Below, in pieces: positions 25,416 to 33,393 of a stretch of DNA of 58,552 nt (its first letter is position 1; each line of letters opens with the position of its first letter). The DNA is taken from the NCBI GenBank assembly GCA_050692055.1, contig JBOGTC010000149.1, positions 1 through 58,552 of the forward strand, read 5' to 3'. The position numbers and the translations under genes were made by a program. This DNA is from JBOGTC01 sp050692055 (GTDB taxonomy: Bacteria; Chloroflexota; Limnocylindria; QHBO01). The notes below the pieces were generated by a model. It did no database searches and was not told where the DNA came from. It was given only the letters and a program-made list of their open reading frames with translations.

Positions 25416-26801
25416 ATGACTCTGCCGGGCCATCGTCGCTTCAGGCTGCCCGCCTGCCTCCTCGCCATCATGCTGCTCGCGACTGCCTGCGGCGATGCAC
25501 AGCCCCCGGTGCTGCCGTCGCCATCGGTGCCCGTTGCGCCGCCCGCCGCGGCGGCACCCACGCCGGCGACCGGCGACGTGCTGCCGGCGCCGGGCAGCGA
25601 CAGCGCGGTGTACGGGCCGAACCCCGGTGCAGTCGTGGTGGCCATCGATCCCGGGCACGGCGGCTGCCTCGACTGGGGCGTCCCGGATCCCCAGCAGCGG
25701 GGCGAGGAGTTCAGCGAGAAGGCGATCAACCTTGCCATCGCCGAAGCGCTGCGCGCGCGCCTCGAGGCTGAGGGCGTCACCGTCGTCATCCTTCGCGAAG
25801 GCGACGTGGCGCTGGCGGGGGACCTGTATCCCGAGCTCGGCTGCCAGGGCGAGCCATGGCGCGACGTGAACGGAGACGGGGTCGCGGGCTTCGGTCCCGA
25901 CGTGCCAGAGGCGACCCGCACGCGCGACGAGCTCCAGGCGCGCCTGGACCTCGCGAACCTGGCGCGCGCCGACGCCCTGATCAGCATCCATGTCGACTCG
26001 ATCGCCGACGCGGCGGGGAACCTGCTGCCGATCGCGCGGACGGAGACGTTCTACACCGACGAGACGCCGTGGGGCGCATCCGAGACCGAGCGCCTGGCGG
26101 CAGAGCTGCAGGCGGCCGTCGTGAGCAGCATGGCCGCGGTCGCCGGCTACGACCGGCAGGATCGCGGCCTGCGCGCTCACAACCTGTATATCGTCGCGCC
26201 GCCGCTGTTCGAGACGACTCCCGAGCGAGACGATCCACTCAGACAGCCGACCCGCGGCGCGCTCATGCCAACGGTCCTGGTCGAGGTCGGCTCCATCACG
26301 CTACCAGCCGAGCATGAGCTGCTGCTGACGGCCGACGGTGTCAACGCGGCGGCCGTCGGGCTGTTCGATGGGCTGGCCGCGTACTTCGCCGAGCGCCAGC
26401 TCGCCGCACGGATCGAGCCCGTGCCGGTCGATGGGCCCCCGGACCAGGTGCCGGGAGACGGTCCACCGTTCTGGCCCGGCGTGCTCGCGGATCAGGCAGT
26501 CGCCCCGTTCGTGGTGCGCGTGGTCAACACCGGCCAGCAGGACTGGCCGAGCGACCTTCGGCTCCTGGCGGGCTGGGAAGCCGCCGAGGAGCCCTACCTC
26601 GCGGCTCCGCCTTCGACCCTGGCGCCGCTGGACGTCGACGTTCCGGCCCTGGGCCCGGGGGAGTCCGTCGAGCTCAGGATCAGGCTCGAGGAGCCGCTGG
26701 GTGGAGCACGCCACGTCGCCTGGATCACGCTCGCAGATGGCGACCGGACCCTTGCCGATCTTGGCTCGCCCGCTCTCCAGCTGGGTACCCAGGCGCCCTG
26801 A
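25416..26801 (+). CDS. Secreted N-acetylmuramoyl-L-alanine amidase (Amidase_3), lipoprotein
   Basis: 461 residues. A signal with lipobox LLATAC lipidates Cys at about residue 25; a Pro/Ala linker follows. The Amidase_3 domain (about 70-330) shows its zinc ligands and catalytic Glu: DPGHGG, a Glu in EFSEKAIN, the His in ISIHVDS and Glu in LVEVGS. A C-terminal domain of about 110 residues (PFVVRVVNTGQQDWP) looks like an immunoglobulin-like fold. It cleaves the peptide from muramic acid in peptidoglycan. The gene starts 20 bp after rho. Confidence 0.85.
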   Translation: MTLPGHRRFRLPACLLAIMLLATACGDAQPPVLPSPSVPVAPPAAAAPTPATGDVLPAPGSDSAVYGPNPGAVVVAIDPGHGGCLDWGVPDPQQRGEEFSEKAINLAIAEALRARLEAEGVTVVILREGDVALAGDLYPELGCQGEPWRDVNGDGVAGFGPDVPEATRTRDELQARLDLANLARADALISIHVDSIADAAGNLLPIARTETFYTDETPWGASETERLAAELQAAVVSSMAAVAGYDRQDRGLRAHNLYIVAPPLFETTPERDDPLRQPTRGALMPTVLVEVGSITLPAEHELLLTADGVNAAAVGLFDGLAAYFAERQLAARIEPVPVDGPPDQVPGDGPPFWPGVLADQAVAPFVVRVVNTGQQDWPSDLRLLAGWEAAEEPYLAAPPSTLAPLDVDVPALGPGESVELRIRLEEPLGGARHVAWITLADGDRTLADLGSPALQLGTQAP

Positions 26802-26866
26802 TCCGATGCGCACCACACCGGATCGACCGAATCCTTCGTACCGGTACGGGGTCGCTTGACGTAAAG

Positions 26867-26896
26867 TTGACCCGATGTTTGAGGCGCTGCTACGAT
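26867..26896 (+). promoter_or_regulatory. Putative promoter of the M23 peptidase gene
   Basis: TTGACC (26867-26872) and TACGAT (26891-26896) are separated by 18 nt. The predicted 5' untranslated region is about 110 nt, long for this genome. Confidence 0.6.
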
Positions 26897-27016
26897 GCCT
26901 CCCGCACGACGCCGGCCATCGCCGCGAGAGGGAGTCGACTCGGGGGACGGAGCGACCGGGGGCTCGTGCGCCAGACTTGGACGCCGCCTCCCCTACACGT
27001 GGAGCTCTGACGACTA

Positions 27017-27799
27017 TTGCCTGATCCGCGACGGCCATATCGCCGCCTGACCGACACCACCCTCATCTCGCGAGCCTTCGCGCACCTCATCGTCGTCGGT
27101 CTCGTCGTCTCCGCCACCGCCTTCGGCGTCACCCAGTCGCAGGGCCAGGCCGGTGGCTCCGCCGCGGACTCAGCCTTCTTCTCCATCGTGTCGACGGCCC
27201 GCGGCGCCGCGCCCGGAAGCGATCCACTGCGTCAGATGACGCTCGAGATCGAGCCGGAGCCTGCCGCTCCGCCTGAACTCGCGGCGCGTGGAGGGCCCGG
27301 ACGGGTGGCGTTCATCGGCGAGCCGAAGCCCACGCCCGTTCCGATCGATCCCAATCAGACACCCCTCCCCGGTCCGGTGGCCAACGCGGTCGGCCAGGCA
27401 TCCGGCCCCGCGACCGCGCCAGCTGCTGCGCCCGTCGGCAGCGGTGCGCTTGCATGGCCTGTGCCTGCCGGCTCCATCAGCCAGTACTTCCACGCCGGCC
27501 ATCTCGCGGTGGACATCGCGGCCCCCTACGGCTCGCAGGTGGTGGCGGCCCAGGCCGGGGTCGTGACTTCGGCCGGCTGGCGCAACAACGGCGGCGGTAT
27601 CGTCGTCAGCATCGACCATGGCAATGGGATCGTGACCTCCTACAACCATCTCGGCGCGCCGTGGGTGTCGGCGGGCCAGGCCGTCAGCGCAGGACAGGGC
27701 ATCGGCAGCGTCGGCTGCACCGGCATCTGCACCGGCCCGCATGTGCATTTCGCGGTTGTCGTCAACGGGGTCACCCAGAATCCGCTTCGCTACATGTAG
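27017..27799 (+). CDS. M23 (LytM-type) peptidoglycan endopeptidase, secreted
   Basis: 260 residues from TTG 27017. An N-terminal signal-anchor (LIVVGLVVSATAFGVT) is followed by a Pro-rich linker and a lysostaphin-type M23 domain (about 145-260) with HLAVDIAAP (HxxxD) and HVHF (HxH), the zinc ligands. It cuts peptide cross-links in the cell wall. Its own promoter lies 150 bp upstream and a 10-bp GC-rich hairpin follows the stop. It probably works with the amidase encoded just before. Confidence 0.85.
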   Translation: MPDPRRPYRRLTDTTLISRAFAHLIVVGLVVSATAFGVTQSQGQAGGSAADSAFFSIVSTARGAAPGSDPLRQMTLEIEPEPAAPPELAARGGPGRVAFIGEPKPTPVPIDPNQTPLPGPVANAVGQASGPATAPAAAPVGSGALAWPVPAGSISQYFHAGHLAVDIAAPYGSQVVAAQAGVVTSAGWRNNGGGIVVSIDHGNGIVTSYNHLGAPWVSAGQAVSAGQGIGSVGCTGICTGPHVHFAVVVNGVTQNPLRYM

Positions 27800-27825
27800 C
27801 CCCGTCGTCCGGGAGCGGAGACCTC

Positions 27826-27848
27826 ACGCCGGCGCATCGCGCCGGCGT
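27826..27848 (+). terminator. GC-rich hairpin between the M23 and obg genes
   Basis: Perfect 10-bp stem (ACGCCGGCGC / GCGCCGGCGT) with a 3-nt ATC loop, followed by TTGCT. No long U-tract, so termination is likely but not certain. TATGCT at 27852-27857 could be a -10 for obg. Confidence 0.5.
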
Positions 27849-27864
27849 TGCTATGCTCAGGCCG

Positions 27865-29139
27865 ATGTTCGCTGACCGCACCCGGATCTTCGTGCAGGCT
27901 GGCGCCGGAGGCGACGGCTCGTCGTCGTTCCGGCGAGAGGCGCATGTCCCCCGCGGCGGGCCCGACGGCGGAGACGGCGGGGATGGCGGCGATGTCATCC
28001 TCCTTGTCGAGGCGGGCATGACCACGCTCGGCGATCACCGCCGCAGGCGTCACGTGCGGGCCACCGCTGGTGGCCGGGGGTCGCGCCGTCGCTCGCACGG
28101 CCGGAACGGTGCCGATGCGATCGTGCGCGTCCCGCCGGGGACGGTGGCGAGGACGCATCCCGACGGCACCTGGATCGGCGAGCTCATGGCACCCGGCGAG
28201 CGTCTCGTGGTCGCGCGAGGTGGTCGCGGTGGCCGTGGCAACGTCCACTTCGCGACGGCAACGCACCGTGCGCCCCAGCACGCGGAGAAAGGCACGCCGG
28301 GGGAGGAGGCGTGGATCGAGCTCGAGCTCAAGCTCATCGCCGACATCGGCCTGGTTGGCGCGCCGAACGCGGGCAAGTCCACGCTGCTCGCCGCCCTGAC
28401 CGCGGCGCGGCCCGACGTTGGCGAGTACCCCTTCACCACCATCAGTCCGAATCTGGGCGTCGTTGAGCTCGGAGACGAGCGCGTCGCGGTGATGGCCGAC
28501 GTGCCCGGCCTCATCGAGGGCGCGCATGAGGGGCGCGGGCTGGGACACCAGTTCCTGCGTCACGTCGAACGCACGCGTGCGCTGGTCGGCGTCATCGACG
28601 GCGCGGCTGCCGATCCGGTCGCCCAGTGGCGCGCGGTCGCCGACGAGCTGCGCCTCCACGACCCGAGATTGGCGGACCGTCCCATACGCCTGGTGGTGAC
28701 CAAGCTCGACCTGGCGGAGGTGCGCGACCGATGGCCCTCGACGCGGGATGGGCTTGCCGCCACCGGTGAGCACGCCATCGCGGTGAGCGCCCACGACGGG
28801 GCCGGGCTCGACGAGCTGCGCACCGCGCTCGGCGAGGCGCTCGACGAAGCCGATCAGCGCGTCGAGGAGCGTGCTCCGGACGAGGTCCGCGTTCATCGCT
28901 TCGATCCGCTGGCGGAGGGCTGGGAGGTCGTCACGGATGGCGGTCAGCTGCGGGTGCGCGGTCGCCGGATCGAGACGGCCGCCGCGAGGACCGACTTCGA
29001 GAACTCCGAGTCGCGGGACCGATTCCAACATCTGCTCGAACGCCTGGGGATCGATGCCGAGCTTCGGCGGCGCGGTGCTGCCGCGGGGGCCATCGTGCAC
29101 ATCGGCCGTGCGCAGCTCGAGTGGGGCGACGAGGAATGA
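27865..29139 (+). CDS. obgE: Obg GTPase
   Basis: 424 residues. The glycine-rich Obg fold (residues 1-155: GAGGDGSSSFRRE, GGPDGGDGGDGGDV) precedes the G domain with G1 GAPNAGKST, G3 DVPGL and G4 TKLD, and a C-terminal OCT domain. It assists late 50S subunit assembly and the stress response. ATG 27865 gives the family start MFADRTRIFVQAG; an ATG at 27853 would add four residues. Confidence 0.95.
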   Translation: MFADRTRIFVQAGAGGDGSSSFRREAHVPRGGPDGGDGGDGGDVILLVEAGMTTLGDHRRRRHVRATAGGRGSRRRSHGRNGADAIVRVPPGTVARTHPDGTWIGELMAPGERLVVARGGRGGRGNVHFATATHRAPQHAEKGTPGEEAWIELELKLIADIGLVGAPNAGKSTLLAALTAARPDVGEYPFTTISPNLGVVELGDERVAVMADVPGLIEGAHEGRGLGHQFLRHVERTRALVGVIDGAAADPVAQWRAVADELRLHDPRLADRPIRLVVTKLDLAEVRDRWPSTRDGLAATGEHAIAVSAHDGAGLDELRTALGEALDEADQRVEERAPDEVRVHRFDPLAEGWEVVTDGGQLRVRGRRIETAAARTDFENSESRDRFQHLLERLGIDAELRRRGAAAGAIVHIGRAQLEWGDEE

Positions 29140-29224
29140 GCGATTGAGCCCGTCATCGGCGGTGCTTGCGCCGCGGGGCCCGGCGCGTGGCAGCGCGCGA
29201 CCATCGGTCCGGGGAGAGCAGGCG

Positions 29225-29872
29225 GTGGAGGCGGAGCCGGCGCGGAGCCGGCGCGAGGAGCTGCGCAGGATCGGCGTGCTGGGCGGAACGTTCGACCCGC
29301 CGCATCTCGGGCACCTGTGGCTGGCGACGTCGGCGATCGACGCGCTTGGTCTCGACCGCGTGCTCTTCATGCCGGCCTCGCAACCGCCGCACAAGCCCCG
29401 CCGGCAGCTGTCGAGCGCCACGGACCGGCTGCTCATGACGCGGCTTGCCATCGGCGACGATCCCGCCTTCGAGCTGTGCCCGGTCGAGATGGAGCGGCCC
29501 GGGCCGTCCTACACCGTGGACAGCATCGAGGAGCTGCTGCGGCAGCACGGGGAAGGCTCGCGGCTCTACCTGCTCATGGCCGCCGACTCGCTGGCCCAGA
29601 TCGACACCTGGCGCGAGCCGGACCGCCTGCTCAGCCTCGTGGAGTGGGTCATCGGACCACGGCCGCGCAGCGCGCCGCCCGAGCGCTCGGCACTCGAGCA
29701 GCGCTTTGGGGCTGCGGCGTCGCGAATCCACCTGCTCGATGGCCCGTCGTTTGACGTCAGCAGCTCCGAGATCCGTCGGCGAGTGGCGGCGGGCAGGGCC
29801 ATCCGCTACCTTGTGCCGCGGAGCGTGGAGGAGCTGATCGCCGACCGCGGCCTGTATCGGCGCCGTCGCTGA
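29225..29872 (+). CDS. nadD: Nicotinate-nucleotide adenylyltransferase
   Basis: 215 residues. The nucleotidyltransferase signature GGTFDPPHLGH and the C-terminal SSSEIRRRVAAG (ISSTxIR-type) motif are present. It makes deamido-NAD from nicotinate mononucleotide and ATP. GTG 29225 was chosen because GGGGAGAG lies about 10 nt upstream and the length matches the family; in-frame starts nearer the obg stop would add about 25 residues. Part of an obgE-nadD-rsfS run. Confidence 0.9.
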   Translation: MEAEPARSRREELRRIGVLGGTFDPPHLGHLWLATSAIDALGLDRVLFMPASQPPHKPRRQLSSATDRLLMTRLAIGDDPAFELCPVEMERPGPSYTVDSIEELLRQHGEGSRLYLLMAADSLAQIDTWREPDRLLSLVEWVIGPRPRSAPPERSALEQRFGAAASRIHLLDGPSFDVSSSEIRRRVAAGRAIRYLVPRSVEELIADRGLYRRRR

Positions 29873-29889
29873 AAACGAGGAGAAGACGC

Positions 29890-30285
29890 CTGGAGCAACG
29901 CGCAACGGACCCAGCCAAGACCGTTCTGGATGCCGCCACGATCGATACCGCGGAGCTGGCGCATCGCATCGTCGAGATCGCTTCGGACAAGAAGGGCAGC
30001 GACATCGTCATGCTTCGAACCTCGGAGCTGACGACCATGGCCGACTACTTCGTCATCTGTTCAGGCCGCAGCGAACGCCAGGTGCAGGCGCTGGCGGGCG
30101 CGATCGTCGACGACCTCAAGGCCGACGGCATCCGGGCGCTCGGCGTGGAGGGCGGCGACTCGGCGCGATGGGTGCTCATCGACTTCGGCGGTGTGATCGT
30201 CCACGTCTTTGCACCGCAGGAGCGCGAGTACTACGGGCTCGAGCGCCTGTGGAGCAAGGCCGCACCGGTCGTTCGCATCGTCTAG
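29890..30285 (+). CDS. rsfS: Ribosomal silencing factor RsfS, probable CTG start
   Basis: 131 residues if translation begins at CTG 29890. The core (SDKKGSDIVMLRTSELT, then MADYFVICSGRSERQVQALA, then WVLIDFGGVIVHVF) is typical RsfS, which binds L14 (uL14) and blocks subunit joining in starvation. From 29755 to 30010 this frame has no ATG, GTG or TTG; ATG 30010 would remove the conserved N-terminal helix (AELAHRIVEIASDKK). CTG 29890 is preceded by GAGGAG at a suitable distance. Its TAG (30283-30285) shares the palindrome CTAG with the stop of the convergent gene. Confidence 0.85.
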   Translation: MEQRATDPAKTVLDAATIDTAELAHRIVEIASDKKGSDIVMLRTSELTTMADYFVICSGRSERQVQALAGAIVDDLKADGIRALGVEGGDSARWVLIDFGGVIVHVFAPQEREYYGLERLWSKAAPVVRIV

Positions 30286-31334
30286 CTCGCCTCGCGGCGC
30301 CGCGCGACCAGGTGGGCGGTGATCAGTCCCAGGGCGAAGAGCACCGTCGGCAGGTAGTGCCCCCACAGGTTCGTGATCACGGCCAGGCCGGCCAGGATCC
30401 CCAGGCCGATGCCGGCGCGCCCGGTCGCCGGCACCGCCAGCAGCGCGGCACCGACCGCCCAGCCGGCCCAGCTCGGCCACCAGTCGACGATGCCGCGGAG
30501 TGCCGCCACGCCGATCACGGCCACGGGCGACTCGTCCTGCTGCAGGAGGGCGCGCGCGGCCAACGGCGCGACATCGGGCCCCAGCCACAGCACGGCCAGC
30601 GCTCCCTGGAGGACCACGAAGCCAGCAGCCCAACCCGCCACCCGCCACTGCCTCTCGCGCAGCAGCAGCACGCCGATGGTCACTGGCCACAGCTTCGTCG
30701 CGGCGGCGATCCCCAGGAGGATTCCCGCCGGCCGCGCCCAGCCCCGCTGGTGGGCGAGCGCGAAGGCGGCGATGAGCCCCAGGACCAGGTAGTTGTTCGT
30801 GCCCAGCACCAGCCCCCACCAGTACGAGAGCGGGTCGGGTATCACCAGGTGATCGATGAGCATGTATGCGCCCAGCAGCACGCCGCCGACCACGATTGCA
30901 TCGCGCCACGACGTACCCGCGTGCCACAGCCGCGCCAGCACCACTGCCGCGAACGCCACCGAACCGGCCGCGAGGATCTGCCATGCCACGCCGCCCGGCG
31001 TGATGCCGACGGGCAGGAAGAGCGCCGCCTCCAGTGCCGCCAGTGGTGGAAGGTTGTAGACGGTCAGCGGCAGGGGGATCGGCCCCAGCTCCAGCGGCTG
31101 TCGGTAGAGGGAGCGGTCGATCAGATCCGTCGCGCCCGCGGCGTAGGCGTGCCAATCGAAGTGAATGAAGTTCTGCTGCTCGGCCTTCCGTTCTACGCTG
31201 ATGACCAGGTAGCGCACGGTCACGAGCACGAACGCGGCCCAGCCGACGGCCGAGCCGATCACGAGGGCGGCGCGAGGGCCACGGCGCCGTTCCTCGCTGA
31301 CCGGGATCGGCGTTCGGTCTTCGACGGCGGCCAT
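30282..31334 (-). CDS. GT87/DUF2029-like polytopic glycosyltransferase
   Basis: 350 residues from ATG 31334, with about ten transmembrane segments. The motif ATKLWPVTIGVLLL, an early Asp in the first luminal loop (FDWHAYAAGA) and repeated Trp-rich loops fit GT-C enzymes of the DUF2029/GT87 family, which use polyprenyl-phosphate sugars outside the membrane to extend glycolipids or lipoglycans. The upstream in-frame extension to 31415 adds a Thr/Gly-rich tail without a hydrophobic segment and was left out. Stops of this gene and rsfS share CTAG. Confidence 0.8.
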   Translation of the reverse strand: MAAVEDRTPIPVSEERRRGPRAALVIGSAVGWAAFVLVTVRYLVISVERKAEQQNFIHFDWHAYAAGATDLIDRSLYRQPLELGPIPLPLTVYNLPPLAALEAALFLPVGITPGGVAWQILAAGSVAFAAVVLARLWHAGTSWRDAIVVGGVLLGAYMLIDHLVIPDPLSYWWGLVLGTNNYLVLGLIAAFALAHQRGWARPAGILLGIAAATKLWPVTIGVLLLRERQWRVAGWAAGFVVLQGALAVLWLGPDVAPLAARALLQQDESPVAVIGVAALRGIVDWWPSWAGWAVGAALLAVPATGRAGIGLGILAGLAVITNLWGHYLPTVLFALGLITAHLVARRREAS

Positions 31335-31450
31335 CCGGGCCGATTCTACCGGCGCGTCGCCGGTCCGGATCGAAGTACCGGTCGGGTACCACCCGCCAAT
31401 CGGCATCGGTCCCATTGAGGCGCACGGCGTGCCTTTTCATTCTCCTGCCC

Positions 31451-31738
31451 ATGACTCAGTCCGCCGGTCGCTCGCGCCCCATCGAGGCCTGCCGCTTCTG
31501 CGACGGCACGCTGCTGACCAGCGTGTTCGATACGGCCTTCCGCGACCATGAGTCGGAGGAGCGGCTCTTCTTCGCCGTTCCCGGCGCGCTGTGCATCCCG
31601 TGCCGTCAGCTGTATGTCGATCAGCAGCTGATCGGCATCCTGGGCCTCGCGGAGGCACGCTGCACCTTTGCCATCGAGAGCGACCGCATCCTGCAGGCCG
31701 GCCAGCCCGGCCAGACCGGCCAGGCCGGGGCCGCCTGA
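31451..31738 (+). CDS. Small two-CxxC zinc-ribbon protein
   Basis: 95 residues from ATG 31451. Two CxxC pairs (CRFC near residue 15; CIPC near residue 48) suggest a YgiT-like zinc ribbon. The C-terminus ends in a Gly/Gln tail (GQPGQTGQAG). An upstream in-frame start at 31415 would add 12 residues. No toxin partner is visible, so a toxin-antitoxin role is not supported. Confidence 0.6.
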   Translation: MTQSAGRSRPIEACRFCDGTLLTSVFDTAFRDHESEERLFFAVPGALCIPCRQLYVDQQLIGILGLAEARCTFAIESDRILQAGQPGQTGQAGAA

Positions 31739-31764
31739 CACTGCTCCTGCGAGCGGCGCGGCGT

Positions 31765-31789
31765 ATTCGTAACCGAAACGGTTACGAAT
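31765..31789. terminator. Perfect 25-nt palindrome between convergent genes
   Basis: ATTCGTAACCG (31765-31775), loop AAA, and its exact complement CGGTTACGAAT (31779-31789). AT-rich compared with the surroundings and placed between a plus-strand stop at 31738 and a minus-strand stop at 31808; a bidirectional terminator or a protein-binding site. Confidence 0.6.
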
Positions 31790-31807
31790 GAGCTCGGCCA
31801 GGGGGTT

Positions 31808-32839
31808 TCAACCCATCCTTCGGGTCGCCAGCAGGTGCTCGCCGAGCCAGGCGATCAGCGCGGACTCGGGGTCGACCTCGTTGGCCTTGATCGCCAGGTC
31901 CGCGGCGAAGAGGCCGCGAAGCATGGCCTCCAGCTCCTCGCCCCGGTAGCGCCGGGCCGCCTCGACGATTCGCTCCGCGACCCGCGGGTTGCCGCGCCCG
32001 ACGCGCTTGGTCAGCTGGGGGGCCGGCGCGCCGCGTGCGACGAGGTCGCGCGCAACGATCAGGTCAGACACCCGTCCGGCCAGCGAGGCCATGATGCGCA
32101 GCACCGGCTGTCCCTCGGCCATGGCGCGGCGCAGCGCCCCGGCGGCTGCGGCCGGCTCCCGGCGATCGATGGCGTTGGTGATGGCGAAGACCGATGACGG
32201 CCGGCTGTCGGCGGTCAGGGCCTCGACATGCTCGACGCCGATGGGCTCGTCGCCGGCGAAGGTCGCCAGCTTCCGCAGCTCCGAGTCGGCCACGCGCGTC
32301 TGCTCGCCGCGCTCGATGTCGGTCTCCCAGACGGCGCCGCCGATACGGTCCGCCAGGGTGGCTGCCGCCTTGGGCTCGATGCGGATGCCCTGCTCGGCTG
32401 CGTGGCGGATGACCCAGCCGCGCAGCTCGCCGCGACGCGGCGCGTTGCGCTCGGCGACGCTGCCCCCGCGCTCGCGCACCGCTGCCTCGAGGCGTCTGAG
32501 GAGGGCGGGCGGCTTGCCGGCGTCGCGCGACGGCCGCTCCTCGGCGAGGGCCAGCGCCGCACCGTCGGGCAGCTCGTCGACCATGGCCAGCAGCCGGTCC
32601 GCCGCGGCCGTGGAACGCCCCGCCGCGCGCAGCGGCTGCCGCAGCACGGCGAGGTGCGCCCCGAACATCCCGACCGAGGCCGCCTCGAGCCTGGCGCGGT
32701 CGAGCGCGGCCTCGTCAGGGCTGCGCTCCGGAACGATCTCGGCCGTGTCGGTGGCATCGACCTCGCGCGCGAAGTCGCGCACGGCCGCAGCGAGCTGGAA
32801 GCCGTCATCGCCATGGACGAGGAGCAGCCGCCCGCTCAT
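31808..32839 (-). CDS. holA: DNA polymerase III delta subunit
   Basis: 343 residues. The HolA pattern is recognisable: N-terminal LLVHGDDGFQLAAAV, a middle AAA-like region with degenerate P-loop, and the C-terminal GEPIGVEHV-like / AITNAIDRREPAAAAGALRR and LRIMASLAGRVSDLI blocks. It opens the sliding clamp within the clamp loader. Its start overlaps the stop of the HD protein gene by 4 bp, linking it to the comEA-comEC-HD transcript. Confidence 0.85.
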   Translation of the reverse strand: MSGRLLLVHGDDGFQLAAAVRDFAREVDATDTAEIVPERSPDEAALDRARLEAASVGMFGAHLAVLRQPLRAAGRSTAAADRLLAMVDELPDGAALALAEERPSRDAGKPPALLRRLEAAVRERGGSVAERNAPRRGELRGWVIRHAAEQGIRIEPKAAATLADRIGGAVWETDIERGEQTRVADSELRKLATFAGDEPIGVEHVEALTADSRPSSVFAITNAIDRREPAAAAGALRRAMAEGQPVLRIMASLAGRVSDLIVARDLVARGAPAPQLTKRVGRGNPRVAERIVEAARRYRGEELEAMLRGLFAADLAIKANEVDPESALIAWLGEHLLATRRMG

Positions 32840-33393
32840 GCGCCGGCCTGCCAGGCGCCACGCAGACGCGCGACGAGATCGTCGACCTCGATGCCGATTC
32901 CCTCAGCGACCTGCGCCTCCAACGCGTGGGCCGGGCGCCGCGCGGTGTCGATCTGATCCGCGAGCTCGGGATGCCGCCGCGCCATGTCGTCGAGCCGCTC
33001 GTCGATCGTCATGAACTCCTGCGCCACGTGGCGATCGGCCACGGCGACAAGCACCGACGGCCAGCCGATCGGGAAGCGATCGTCGTCGAGCAGGGCGCTG
33101 ATCGGATGGGAGGCGACCGGCATGGCGAGCTCCGCGTGGCCGAGCTCCTCGAGTGCCCGCGCGCCGACCACGCCGTGCTCGCCACCGTCGCGGCGGACCT
33201 GCGGCTTGTCGACGTCGTGCAGCAGCGCAGCCGCTCCCACGAGGTCGATCTCGACCGGGATACCGGCCCCCGCCACCAGGCGAGCAGCCTCGCTGGCCAC
33301 GCGCCGGACGCCCTCGGAGTGAACCACGATGCCGGAGGGCAGCTCGAACTCGGCGAGCAGCTCGCGCGCGCGCTGGAGGTCGGGGATGGCCAC
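32836..33393 (-). CDS. HD-domain phosphohydrolase-like protein
   Basis: 185 residues. Metal-ligand positions of an HD domain: His in VVHSEGVRR (about residue 25), HD in ALLHDVDK (about 58-59) and a later Asp in VAVADRH. Such small HD proteins hydrolyse nucleotides or phosphate esters. The gene overlaps holA by 4 bp downstream. Upstream, the comEC frame stays open through almost the whole gene. Confidence 0.75.
   Translation of the reverse strand: MAIPDLQRARELLAEFELPSGIVVHSEGVRRVASEAARLVAGAGIPVEIDLVGAAALLHDVDKPQVRRDGGEHGVVGARALEELGHAELAMPVASHPISALLDDDRFPIGWPSVLVAVADRHVAQEFMTIDERLDDMARRHPELADQIDTARRPAHALEAQVAEGIGIEVDDLVARLRGAWQAGA

Noticed and set aside
26897..27016. c-di-AMP riboswitch before the M23 peptidase gene as a feature
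   Set aside because: Only part of the pattern fits. The conserved 3' half was not found, so it is listed as a question, not a feature.
31451..31738. MqsA/YgiT antitoxin
   Set aside because: Only a double CxxC is shared. No toxin gene and no HTH domain follow.
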